DNA from: Turbatrix aceti
Lineage: Eukaryota; Nematoda; Chromadorea; Rhabditida; Panagrolaimidae
Assembly (NCBI GenBank): GCA_963969345.1
Contig: OZ017766.1
Span: 1,240,001-1,304,000 of the forward strand
Length of the DNA stretch: 64,000 nucleotides
Direction: 5' to 3'
The translations under genes and the position numbers were made by a program. The notes below the pieces were generated by a model. The model was not told the DNA's origin and made no database searches. It saw only the letters and a program-made list of their open reading frames with translations. Shown piece by piece: positions 1 to 10,567 of the stretch. Position 1 is the first letter of the stretch; each line of letters begins with the position of its first letter.

Positions 1-1210
1 GCTCGCCGGCGAAGATGAGCCAGAAAGAGAACAGAACCGTGTAGAAAAGGCCTTGTCGGAGGTCGCTGATCAGGAGCATGCACGGCACGCGGAACCACAG
101 CGAGATCCATTCAATCGGGACTGAAAGCAGATTGATTAGAGGCAAGCATTCGTAATCCCGCAAAGAAACTCACAATCAAGCACACAGAGGCTAATGCCCA
201 GCGTCATGACGGCCTTCTCGACAAGAAAAGGTGCTCGGTTCAGCGCCGAGACTCGCCGATGGTACCAGAGCGTGGCCAGGATGACGAAAGGCGAGATGGC
301 GGTCTTCAGGAGCAGCCAGACGATAGTAAAACCTCCGTTTTGGTGGATGGCGATCACACGCAGGTCGTTGATGAGCCCGATGGCGCAGTTCGGACCGTCC
401 GGATTGGTTGCACAGAGAGTTCGGTTGACGGGCAGCCTGATGTTGAGGAGGTAGAAAGGGTAGTTGTTCGCCCCGAGTTCAAACAAATCGATGGTGGAGC
501 AGTTGTACAAGTGCCCGGGTTCTCGCTTGTCGTCATCGATGGTGCACTCCAGGTTGCGGTGGATGGTGGTGGTGATGAAGTCGTTCCACGCTCCTGGTTT
601 GTCCGTTTTCTTCCGATGCGCCATCCGAACTTCGAGTTGCATCAGAGCTTTTTTTCCTAAAAAAATCGTGGTAAAACAATTAAAGCATAAAATTTGTGCC
701 AAGACAGAAAAAATCATGTTAAAACTCACGGAGAGGATACGATGGATTGTACTCGATTTCAACCTCGAGCATGCCAAGAAGAAATTGAAACCACGGAGAG
801 TACTCAAGTTCGGCGCCGTTCCTCGGATGCGGCATCTGCGCTACGAAGACTATATCCCTCATATCCGCAGAACGGGGGCTGTAGTGTTCGAGGGCTTCTA
901 TGATCGCGCACTTCTGCAAACAAGAATTACGTTTGAAAAGTGAAAAAATACAAACCCTCGGGCGAAGGTGAAACCACTCATGGCTACGACCTCCATTCGG
1001 ATCTTGGCACTTGGTCATGAGGAATTCCATAGACGACGAAGGCTGGGGAGCTGCAAATGGTTCGTTTTTGTGAAAAAACATGAATGCTTATGGAAACTCA
1101 CAAAAATAAGCGCCGATCGCGAAAAAGGTCATCTGAACCACGAGCAGCATGACAAGGATGACAAAGAGCTTTTTATTGCTAAGGTTTTCGATCACCGCGC
1201 CGCTGGCCAT
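1..1210 (-). CDS. WLS: Wntless (WLS / MIG-14), Wnt cargo receptor, 5' half, runs off the window
   Basis: Wntless is the multi-pass Golgi/plasma-membrane receptor that carries lipidated Wnt proteins to the cell surface. Five exons are joined in frame: 1210-1102, 1050-956, 913-730, 656-174 and 120-1. The N-terminus [14 protein letters not shown] followed by a hydrophobic segment (TM1) matches the family start (MAGAIIENMSTKK-like). Family signatures follow: [34 protein letters not shown], then the first helices of the C-terminal TM bundle, ending in [10 protein letters not shown] at the window edge (family SFWIIFCGE). The four introns are 47-74 nt and about 53 nt in the cases measured, all GT-AG. 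The luminal domain is complete; roughly the last third of the protein, including the remaining TM helices and the cytoplasmic sorting tail, lies outside the window. The assignment is secure from motif order; only exact intron ends carry small uncertainty. Confidence 0.93.
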
Positions 1211-2456
1211 GGCTGTACTGAAAAAAAATATTAAAAATCATTTGCAAATATTTAATTGAATATTTTTGGCGCGCGACAGACACAAAGTTGGAAACAAAAT
1301 CAAAGCAACGCCAATCCTGCCCATTACCAAGACTCATTGTGTCACACAATCCAATCCCATCCCGTCTTCCTCGTGTTGTATTCCCCGCCGACGCCGACCG
1401 CTGAACCGCCGCCGACCGCCGGCCGCGCTCTTCTTTTTTCCCAGTTGTTGGTTCCTCTGTGCTCCTCAACTCTGACTTGGAACGAACGAGTGAGAGCGTA
1501 AGACAGAAATCGTAAAAATGGATTGATGACAGGGCCTTGGACGCCCGTGGACGCTGAGTGGTTTAGCGGCGGCATTGATGGTTGAACCGAAGAGCAAACA
1601 GGCACACACTTTGCGAGAAAACATCCAAAATGGTACTAAACTGAACGCTTCTTACAGAAAAAAATTCCGAGGCAATAAAAAAGTGAATGGTGAATTTGAA
1701 AGGTCGTATGTTGTCGAAAATGTTGTTGGGCCGGCTGTTGGGATGGGTTGGCTGGCTGGTTCTCCAACGACCAAGGCAATAAAAGGTTGAACTGAATTGA
1801 TGCAAACACACGAAAATGTCTGTTTGGCGGAATACCAATTTTTTGTTTCCTGAACAAAAACACCCTTCGTGATTCACTCTTGCAGCCGAAATCAAAAACG
1901 TTGAACGAAAAAAAGGCTGTTGTTTGCAGTAAAATCAATCGGAAGAGGTGCAGCAGCAAGGATAGGAGAGGTAAGAAGAGAAGAGATGCTCGTTGATTCT
2001 TTTCGACTGTAAAACTGTTGCTCGGTCACACACGCGTAAGGGTGTCAACGGGTCGGGTTATTGTTGGTCCGGCCCGCCTAACAAATGAATAAGGCTAACA
2101 ATTGAATATTTGTTAGCCTTGATTGCCGTTTACGCTTCTGATTTCCGAGGCTTTTCCCACGCGGTAAGTGTTTTCATTCTGGCTAATATTTGCCGGCGAG
2201 CACCTCATCAAAAACGCCGTGCACCACAAGAGCATCCACATGTCGCTTGGTTTGCAAAATATGTTATCCCGGTTTTGTTGATCACTCAAAATCGACTAGC
2301 AACGTTTTATACTTTTTTGAAAAGCGCTTCAATCAAGCAAAAATAAAAACATGACGGGTATGAGAAGAAGGTTTAGGGGGTAGCAAACGACAGCCTCAAC
2401 CGTCGCTTTGCTAATTGGAGGTGAACAGGCCACAATGCTCATTGGTACGTTTTCTT
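1211..2456. other. Intergenic region between WLS and the neuropeptide gene
   Basis: No convincing exon is seen. The stretch holds the presumed WLS promoter and 5' UTR, including a GC-rich patch with CCGCCGAC-type repeats near 1385-1430. An 11-bp inverted repeat (AAGGCTAACAA ... TTGTTAGCCTT) at about 2090-2120 could form a hairpin. Confidence 0.5.
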
Positions 2457-2933
2457 TCAGTTCAACCATGCCTTGGCGAGACGCCAGTTGTCTCGCTCGC
2501 GCGATGGCATGTAGATGGACGGCGCGGCGAAGAAGCCGGCGTAAGGGACGGCCGCTGGTCCTGAATCGTACCTGTCTCCGCCGCTGCGTTTGCCGAGTCC
2601 GATGCCGGCAAGAGTGTCGAAGTTGAAGTGCTCGTCACCATACTGCTGGGGATCCTGGAAAAAAAGTCCAAAATTGTAAATCGGATTGGGTACAAACCTT
2701 TTTCACATTGTTTCGTACCACTCGGTTGTACTGCTTTTCCCATTGCTGCAAAAAATAATTTCACTTTTTTTTCATTCATGATCGGAATCCCCCTTTCTGT
2801 ACTAATCCGTTAACAAAAAAAGAGCAAACACCGCCATTTAAAAAAGTTTTAAACTCACCAATTCCGCGGAAACCAAATCCAGTGACACCAAAAAAACGAA
2901 AAAAACAACGTTGATGACGGCAACTGTTCGCAT
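2457..2933 (-). CDS. Orcokinin-like amidated neuropeptide precursor (single core peptide)
   Basis: Three exons (2933-2859, 2745-2698, 2654-2457) join in frame to give 106 residues. Exon 1 encodes almost only a signal peptide: MRTVAVINVVFF then VFLVSLDLVSA. Exon 2 is basic and ends in a dibasic KK. Exon 3 opens with about 20 residues containing the core FNFDTLAGIGL, followed by GKR, a standard amidation plus dibasic cleavage site. So the predicted mature product lies between KK and GKR and is C-terminally amidated. The core FD(T/S)LAGxG resembles the nematode orcokinin-like NLP-14/NLP-15 peptides (FDSLAGSGF type) and, more loosely, arthropod orcokinin (NFDEID...). Unlike those precursors, which carry many tandem copies, this one has a single copy. 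The remaining C-terminal part, rich in Tyr, Pro and Phe and ending AKAWLN, has no further clear dibasic site. The gene model is strong; the family name is inference. Confidence 0.75.
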
Positions 2934-5574
2934 CGCTGGCTTTATTAAATGCCCGAAGGAAGAACAAATATTTAAATATGCTAAAAATGTACTGCGCTTG
3001 GTGGCAGAATTCCGTTGTATACCTTATCGACAAACAGACAAACACGCAGTTAGCAAAGCTTAATCTTGAGTATTTCCAAGATTTCAGAAGCACGCCAAGA
3101 GTTTCAGAGAAGTCAACGTGACCAAAATGTGCAAAAATCAGTGAAGCATAGTGCATTCGGAACGGGTAAAGGGAATCAAACGCCAGAAATAATCAAAAAA
3201 CGCTTGTATCACTTTCAAATTTATATCGCACCGTATAACTTAACAACACTATTTGAGCACTTTAAGTCGGGAACAAAAAATAAGACTCAAAAGGGAAAAC
3301 AAAATACGATTTGGTTTACCCATTTTTTTTGTGCAGATTGCAGTAATCGAACTTTAATATTTTTAGGCTCCCCCAATTGTAAAAAAATGCCATATAAGTT
3401 TTATTACCACAAAAAAAAATTTGTTAATCATTTTCATGAGTCCAAAAAAATTCACCTTCTTGGACTCATTGGCCCCTCCTTCAGAAGGTCTCGAGGGATT
3501 GAATGACAATAAAATTATGAAATAAAAAAATCATTAATAATTATTTGTTACTTTAGGTTCTCATTATTTATATTAACGATCGATGGACTCAAACGTATTT
3601 CTTGAGTTTGTTTTTGTTCAAAATTATTACGAAAAGCAAAGTGATTTCAGAATAGAATTCTTGTCAGATAAAAGAAAAACGGAAACCACTTTGTTCACGA
3701 GTGCTTTTAAGCGATATAAAGGTTCTTATAAGAATGTATAAGGAATATTCATCGTTAAACCAGAAGCAACAAATGCAAAAAACATTTTGAGTAAGTCTGA
3801 TCTAGGATAAGCTTTCCAAAAGCTGTTTATCCGGAAAAAAATATTTTGGAATGCAACGTATTTAGACTCGAAAACGTAAATACCTGCTAGAATCTTTCAT
3901 CGCCTCTGTGTTCAAATTTTCGGTTACCCAGAAGAGCAACGAAATCATGAAGTGTGCTCCAGAGCAAGTTGAAAATTTAAATTAGCTCGAGTAACCATTT
4001 TTTCATCGCATTTTTTAACTTGCTAAAAAGTACATTGCAGCAAAGTACTCAAATAGCAATTTCGGTAAGTGCCGGCACATAATGCAGTTTCTGTTTATTG
4101 CGCAGACATGATGATCATATTTTTTCATCGGTTATCCAAACATTTTACGCCGAGATAGAATAATTTTTTTACAAATACGACTTTTTTTACAAAAAAATAT
4201 TGCACCTGCAATTCTAATTTACACATATGCTGAACAAGATAATGTTTAAAATATTAACCGAGCTGGATAATGAACAAGCACTTTTGAGGACACTTATTCA
4301 GGTTAAAAGTTCAAGCTAAACTGAACTGAATACAATACAAGTGTAACAAATGCAAGCAACAAGGAAGCTTAACGTATCAAATATGACATGCACTTTGGCA
4401 TAATACGTTTGTGTTGGCATGGACACATTACGAAAAACATTAATATCAGTTTGCGCAAATTGAATCAAAGAATACGAGTTACATGACAGAACAACGAAAA
4501 CAGCATTTTATGCAAATTCAGACCAATTTTTGAATTTTGTTTTTCAACTTTTAAACCAGGAAGATAAAAAATGGGCGGCGCTTGTCGAAGTGGATCTTGA
4601 AGTCAGGTCAAGGTACCGTATTTATGTAAAAGTGAAAATTTTTTTGATACGGGATTATATGCCAGTTTTCATAATACATTTTTATGATAAAAATTTATTT
4701 AAAAATATTCACTGAAATTATCTGTCTTTTGACAGGTCAACTTAACGCTCTAAAAAAACCGGGCTAATAAAGGCTAATAAATAATATTAAAAACGAAGAA
4801 ACACTAATGACCGTTGTGCTCTTGCACTCATTAAGCAACGTTGTTATTAATTAGAAGCGCCGGATGTTTGTGACATGTCGTATTTTAGACAGCGGTAAAA
4901 ATTATTATATTTTTATCGTTCAACTTAAAATTCGCAGTTAAAAAACAAAAAAAATAATTATGAATATTTTACCCGCAAAAACAAAGTACTTTCAAAAGTC
5001 ACGAAAGGAAAGGCCATGTTTTTTTAGTTAATCAACAAGGTCGTAAAAGTATATATTTTAGACACCAGAAATATTGCTTTATAGAGCAGTCGACGACTCA
5101 GAGAAAAATTTTGCCATGGAGCGGTAACACGATGAATAATGAGTTGAAAATTCAACAAAAACTGAAATTGCCAAAAAAATTAGACTATAAAATTTGAATG
5201 TTGGCGAAAAAACAAAACTAGGAAGTATAGTATCATCTGACCTAAAAAATACAATTTATCGAAAAAAGGCACCAAAATCGGTGTCATGCGTATGCGGTTT
5301 GAAAATAATGAGCATAGCCAAGCATGAGAAAATATTTTTAAACTGTCAGAATATTTTTTTCAACTTTTTAAAAAGTATACTTAGTACTTTTTTACAGTAA
5401 CAGTTTTATTAACTATTTTTTTTATCAAAAAGTGTTCATTTGTTCATTTTATTCCAAAAATTGTAAACAACGGGTTTAGGCCGCGTTGAATGGTCATTGA
5501 GCTCGACAGACATCTGACATCTTTGATATATTTATACAACCAAAAATTAGTGCATTTGTGAAGTGTTATTCATA
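2934..5574. other. AT-rich gene-free region
   Basis: No supported gene, RNA or repeat array is seen. The sequence is AT-rich with scattered short open frames that have no recognisable motifs. The first few hundred bases should contain the promoter of the minus-strand neuropeptide gene. Confidence 0.5.
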
Positions 5575-6918
5575 CTCACAAAAAAAAAGAGTTAACACTT
5601 TGAAGTGTAAAACGACGTAACACTTATAAGGATTACCTATAACACTTTGAAAGTGTAAAAACCGAACAAAAATGACCCCGTAACACTTTGAAAGAGTTAC
5701 GGGAAAAACAAGAAAAGTGTGAATTATAATTTGTATAGTCATGTCTCAAGAATAAACATTTCGGGTGTTCTTCGCACGAAAAAAGAATTCAAGATAACCA
5801 ATCAGTGGAGTCTTGAAGCGAATGTTGCGATCGTTTCGCAGCGATTTCGTCAAATTTGCGTATTTTTGTCATTGTTGGTTTTTGACAAAAGTTTTGTCAT
5901 CGTTGTTTTTTGCGTGCGACGTGATGAATTTCTTCCAGAATACTTGTATGTATTAGCTACTTCTTTCCCTCAACTCGGGAACTACTGATGGGGTAAGTTT
6001 TTAGTTATCAAATTTTTTGTTTTTACTACTTTTTTGAAAACCAATCCAGTTTCAACCTTTTTTATCTTTTTTTTTGCGATTGTGCTCTAAGTTTCTGCGA
6101 GTTGTTAGGTAGAATTGCGAAAGGAAAGGGGATAGCTGGAGTGCCGAGATTGGCTTCACGATCGCAGAAAAAAGACATAAATTGGTTGAAATGCAGTTGG
6201 CTCCAAATTTTTGAATAATATTTATCCATTTTTTATAATTACAGGGAATTACGGGAAACGTCCCGCAGCTGTTTTGTTTCAATGTGATTGTAGGTTTGAA
6301 GAATAACTCAAAAATCAAAATCATGCTCACATTTTTAGGCAGAAACACATACAGATGCTTGAAAAAGAAGTCAACTTAAAAAATAAAAAAATTCAGAATC
6401 TCTGCTGCATCATCTATTCAACGAGGACTACAGTAAGTTTTTGAAAAAAACAAATTTTTGACCCTGGACTAATTTTTTTTGTTTTTTAGACAAATTGGCT
6501 GCAATCAGACGTCATCATCACCCCTACCAAAATTCAACGCACCGGTAACCAGCAAACAATCCTTCCGTCACTTTCTGCGCGGTCGTCTCTATTTTCATCT
6601 CTTTTTTTATGATGTTGCTTCTTTGTTTGTTTCCCTATGTTGTTTGTTTGTATTGGTTATAAAGTAAAACAATACCTAAACCGTGTAGTCCCGCAAAGCC
6701 TAAAAATTTACATAAAAAAAGCACATTTGACGCACTTTGCCAAGCCTATTCTATGCATTCACAATTCGTCGTTTGACACTTTCAAAGAGTTATGGGTAAC
6801 ACTTTCAAAGTGTAAGCTGCTCAATGACACTTTGAAAGTGTTATACAGGCAAATTACACTTCAAAGTGTCATCAATAACACTTTGAAGTGTTACAGGTAA
6901 CACTCCTTTTTTTGTGAG
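5575..6918. mobile_element. TA-flanked DNA transposon, copy A (1344 bp), probably defective Tc1/mariner-type
   Basis: The ends are inverted: CTCACAAAAAAA...GAGTT on the left and, as reverse complement, CTCACAAAAAAAGGAGT on the right. TA dinucleotides flank both ends (5573-5574 and 6919-6920), as expected for a TA-targeting Tc1/mariner-like element. Inside each end lie about four to five subterminal copies of a near-palindrome ACACTTTSAAAGTGT in alternating orientation. The interior has GT-AG intron-like segments (for example about 5990-6050 and 6431-6490) and a lysine-rich coiled-coil-like stretch near 6355, so it may be a decayed multi-exon transposase gene, but no intact transposase with a catalytic triad is visible. 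A second copy lies at 8614-9651. Confidence 0.85.
5590..5702. repeat. Left subterminal ACACTTTGAAAGTGT repeat cluster of transposon copy A
   Basis: Four spaced copies of the motif RACACTTTGAA(A)GTGT or a degenerate form occur in about 110 bp next to the left terminal repeat. The cluster at the other end (about 6770-6905) has five, in mixed orientation. Such subterminal repeats are typical transposase-binding sites. Confidence 0.75.
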
Positions 6919-7562
6919 TAACATATAGAAAACAATGGGGTTATAGAATGCATAAATTTTTGGAACAAAAAAAGATGCATTCAAAACTCTTAAAATTAAG
7001 GTTTTCATAAAATGACAATACTTTGTTTTTTGTGATAATTTTTTAGTTTTATTTTTGTTGTGCCTCGAATTTTTAACCAGATTCATAAATTGATGCATAT
7101 TAAAAAATTTGTATTTCAAAAACACCGGAACTACATGGCTTTTCTAAACATTTACCCTCAAGAAACGTCTCAAAAAACATGGTTTCAGGAAACTCGCTGG
7201 AGGGAGTCATCTTTTTCATATTCCTCCTTCCCCTCTCCCTGCCAGATATAGCAAGTTTATGAATGACCAAATTAAACATTCACACTATATTTCAAGTTGT
7301 TCACAATTTTTAATTTCATTCTTTCAAGTTTTTTTAATTCAAAAAAGTGGAGACGTACAAATTGACAATTACAATTTTTTGCCATGACGCAGGCTTGTTG
7401 CTTCCTTCCTCTTGTGTCAGATTTGTCTGGGTAGACAGAACTCCACAAATTGTTTAACAGATTGAAAAATAACACAATTTGTCACAGCAGTCGCGCAACA
7501 AACATCACAGGGGGTTGGTTATTGATTATTTCACGTGTGTGCATGATTGGTGACATCGGATT
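6919..7562. other. Intergenic region, nothing recognised
   Basis: AT-rich sequence between transposon copy A and the small plus-strand gene at 7563. No gene seen; probably contains that gene's promoter. Confidence 0.4.
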
Positions 7563-7880
7563 ATGCAAAAACACATGACGGGCGACGTGAAAGAAAGAAC
7601 CGAGGCTTCTGATTCCCTGATTTTGAGGTTTGTTTTTTTACAACAATACCAAAAAATAATGTACGTGCCAACCAGGTCCGAAGAACAACCACTACCCCTG
7701 AGGCGGCCTCGTCAAGGCATTCTGGAGAAGCCCTACGCCGGGCACCTGGCCCTGACAGCGCTCACCGTAGTCGGGTTCCTTTTCATCGGGATCATTTATT
7801 TTGGCTTCGCAAGGCCGTACCAGGAAGAACAACTGCGTTCGGAATCAGGCAGGCGAGACGGTGTAGACCTCGCAGAGTGA
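7563..7880 (+). CDS. Small single-pass membrane protein, about 89 aa, function unknown
   Basis: Two exons (7563-7627 and 7676-7880) flank a 48-nt GT-AG intron (GTTTGT...CCAG); because 48 is a multiple of three, retention would keep the frame. A second in-frame ATG at 7575 gives a slightly shorter product. The protein has a charged N-terminus (EEQPLPLRRPRQG), one hydrophobic helix (HLALTALTVVGFLFIGIIYF), then a polar tail rich in Glu and Arg. Basic residues before the helix suggest the N-terminus is cytoplasmic. The family is not recognised. Its last 36 coding bases overlap the last coding bases of the convergent gene at 7845-10567. The reading frame is the only coding-like one here, but without homology the call is moderate. 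Confidence 0.5.
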   Translation: MQKHMTGDVKERTEASDSLILRFVFLQQYQKIMYVPTRSEEQPLPLRRPRQGILEKPYAGHLALTALTVVGFLFIGIIYFGFARPYQEEQLRSESGRRDGVDLAE

Positions 7881-10567
7881 CGCCGACTTCTGTCGTGCGG
7901 GGACGCCATTTGCAGCCTTCGACGACACCTTGCGTTGGAAGCGAACATCAAAGTCGACGAGCATGTCGTGGATGGAGGTCATGAGGGTACGCGGCTTGTC
8001 ATCGTCCACCGGGCCCCGTGTGAATGGTCGCCCTTTCTCGTCCGCGTTTTCTATATACAGGAAAAGGCGTTCGGTCTCGTAGTTTTTGAGATTCTTTAGC
8101 AGCAGATAAATGAAGACTATCACCGGAAGAATGTGGATGATGATCAGAAGGTTGAGGGTGAACGGAGAGACCACCTGGTCGTGGATTGTTCCTGCACAGG
8201 AAGGTTTCTGAAAAACAGCCCCGTTACAAAACTTTTGTTCAAGACTTAAAATTAAAAATCGGTCCAAATAATTTATCATTCACATTTTTATTAAATAGAT
8301 TACCAGAGTGCAGCAAATGCAAAAAAAGTGTTGAAAAATTAATTTTCAACTAAAGCAGAACAATTTTTTCATACGCTCGTTTTTTTGCATCTGAAAAGCT
8401 TATTTATTAAAAAAAATTTATTTGTCATAGAAGTTTGTCAAAGATTGTTTTTTGAATCATAGGAAAAATTACAAAAAAAATTGTCAGCTTTAAATGATTC
8501 GGAAACACGAACTAAACTGGGATCAGTGTTTTCAGAGAACAAAAACTTAGTTTATTTTCGAAATTTGTTACGTTATTCATTTTATTCTGACATATTTTGG
8601 TTTAGCTTTTTTACTCACAAAAAAAAAGAGTTAACACTTTGAAGTGTAAAACGACGTAGCACTTATAAGGATTACATATAACACTTTGAAAGTGTAAAAA
8701 CCGAACAAAAATGACCCCGTAACACTTTGAAAGAGTTACGGGAAAAACAAGAAAAGTGTGAATTATAATTTGTATAGTCATGTCTCAAGAATAAACATTT
8801 CGGGTGTTCTTCGCACGAAAAAAGAATTCAAGATAACCAATCAGTGGAGTCTTGAAGCGAATGTTGCAATCGTTTCGCAGCGATTTCGTCAAATTTGCGT
8901 ATTTTGTCATTGTTGGTTTTTGACAAAAGCTTTGTCATCGTTGTTTTTTGCGTGCGACGTGATGAATTTCTTCCAGAATACTTGTATGTATTAGCTACTT
9001 CTTTCCCTCAACTCGGGAACTACTGATGGGGTAAGTTTTTAGTTATCAAATTTTTTGTTTTTACTACTTTTTTGAAAACCAATCCAGTTTCAACAAAAGA
9101 AGTCAACTTAAAAAATAAAAAAATTCAGAATCTCTGCTGCATCATCTATTCAACGAGGACTACTGTAAGTTTTTGAAGTTAACAAATTTTTGGCCCTGGA
9201 CTAATTTTTTTTTGTTTTTTAGACAAATTGGCTGCAATCAGACGTCATCATCACCCCTACCAAAATTCACAGCACCGGTAACAAGCAAAAAATCGTTCGG
9301 CCACTTTCTGCGCGGTCGTCTCTATTTTCATCTCTTTTTTTATGGTGTTGCTTCTTTGTTTGTTTCTCTATGTTGTTTGTTTGTATTGGTTATAAAGTAA
9401 AACAATACCTAAACCGTGTAGTCCCGCAAAGCCTAAAAATTTACATAAAAAAAGCACATTTGACGCACTTTGCCAAGCCTATTCTATGCATTCACAATTC
9501 GTCGTTTGACACTTTCAAAGAGTTATGGGTAACACTTTCAAAGTGTAAGCTGCTCAATGACACTTTGAAAGTGTTATACAGGCAAATTACACTTCAAAGT
9601 GTCATCAATAACACTTTGAAGTGTTACATGTAACACTCCTTTTTTTGTGAGTACCACTGGACGCCTTGAAATACCCAAACATAAACTTACAACAATGTCA
9701 TCATCGTTGAAGAATTCGCAATCAAAAGATTCCTCAATAGGTCTTCGGCCCTCTCGGTTGATGACCAGTAACACGGACAGCAGCTTGGCGAGCAAAAATC
9801 GAATCGTGTACACGGATTCTGACAACGAGACTTGAATCATACAGGCTTGGGAGATAGAGAGAATTAAGGCTAGTGTGGGACAGATCTAGAAATTGCGAAA
9901 AATATAATTTATTCACAAATAAAAGTGTTACCAAATAAATGATGTGAACTCGATCAGGTAGCTGCACCTTTCCTCGTTGCATAAACCAGGAAAATAGTAT
10001 AATGTTGATGAGGGGTAAAATGAATTCCACGACTTCGGCCACTAACATCGTCCACAGCAAGTCGTGGTACTGAAAAAATGCCGATCATGTTGATAGACTT
10101 AAAAACAGCTCATTGATGTGCTTTTTTTAAATCTCAGAAGTCAAGAGACGACTCAATATTAAAAATTTTACGAAATTCACTATTGTTGCCACTCACATGG
10201 TCAATGTCTCGGATGCGTTCAGCATTGATGCCGTCGTACTGGTAATGCTCAGTGGCGTTCACCTCAGTGCCGTTCATTGACAGTCCAACGCTCTGCCGCA
10301 TATACTTGTCAAGCAGGACGTAGAGAGCCGTGAAATTGTACGAAAAGGAAGCGAAGATTATGGTATTTGCAAGCTGACAGATGAGAATGGTCGTCGACAC
10401 AATCGCCGGGAAGTAGTAGCACCATCTGACTACCTGAAAGTTCAAATACGCTTTATTGGATAAAAAAACCCTAAAAACACTTTTTCTTGTCGTTTTTCTT
10501 CGGCGATTTTTCGGAATTCGTTGAGATGACTCTCGAGTTGAAGCCGTCGTTCAGCGGAAGTTGCCAT
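7845..10567 (-). CDS. Multi-pass (about 4-5 TM) membrane protein, 339 aa, family not recognised
   Basis: Five exons (10567-10481, 10433-10197, 10069-9932, 9885-9691, 8207-7845) join without a frame break. Each exon is a multiple of three, so all introns are phase 0. The protein starts MATSAERRLQLESHLN with a charged amphipathic segment. Hydrophobic helices follow near residues 30-60 (CYYFPAIVSTTILICQLAN), 112-140 (LLWTMLVAEVVEFILPLINI), 150-175, possibly 185-200, and 235-260 (NLLIIIHILPVIVFIYLLL). The loop after the first helix has possible N-glycosylation sites (NGT, NAT). A loop before the last helix contains two Cys. The long C-terminal tail is charged. The topology recalls nematode four-pass or chemoreceptor-like proteins, but no diagnostic motif is seen. 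The last intron is 1483 nt and contains transposon copy B; the others are short. Confidence 0.75.
8614..9651. mobile_element. TA-flanked DNA transposon, copy B (1038 bp), inside an intron
   Basis: Same family as the element at 5575-6918, in the same orientation, with the same terminal repeats (CTCACAAAAAAA... and ...TTTTTTTGTGAG), TA on both sides (8612-8613 and 9652-9653) and the same subterminal repeats. It lacks an internal segment of about 300 bp that copy A has (about 6055-6355) and has a one-base deletion in a T run near 8903 relative to copy A, breaking the frame shared by both. It sits in the last intron of the minus-strand membrane-protein gene, with its right end about 39 bp from that intron's donor site. 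Confidence 0.88.

Noticed and set aside
5719..5988. Open frame of 89 residues starting MNYNLYSHVSRINISG in transposon copy A (partial in copy B)
   Set aside because: A one-base deletion in copy B breaks the frame and no transposase motif is visible; it may be a decayed exon but cannot be called a gene.
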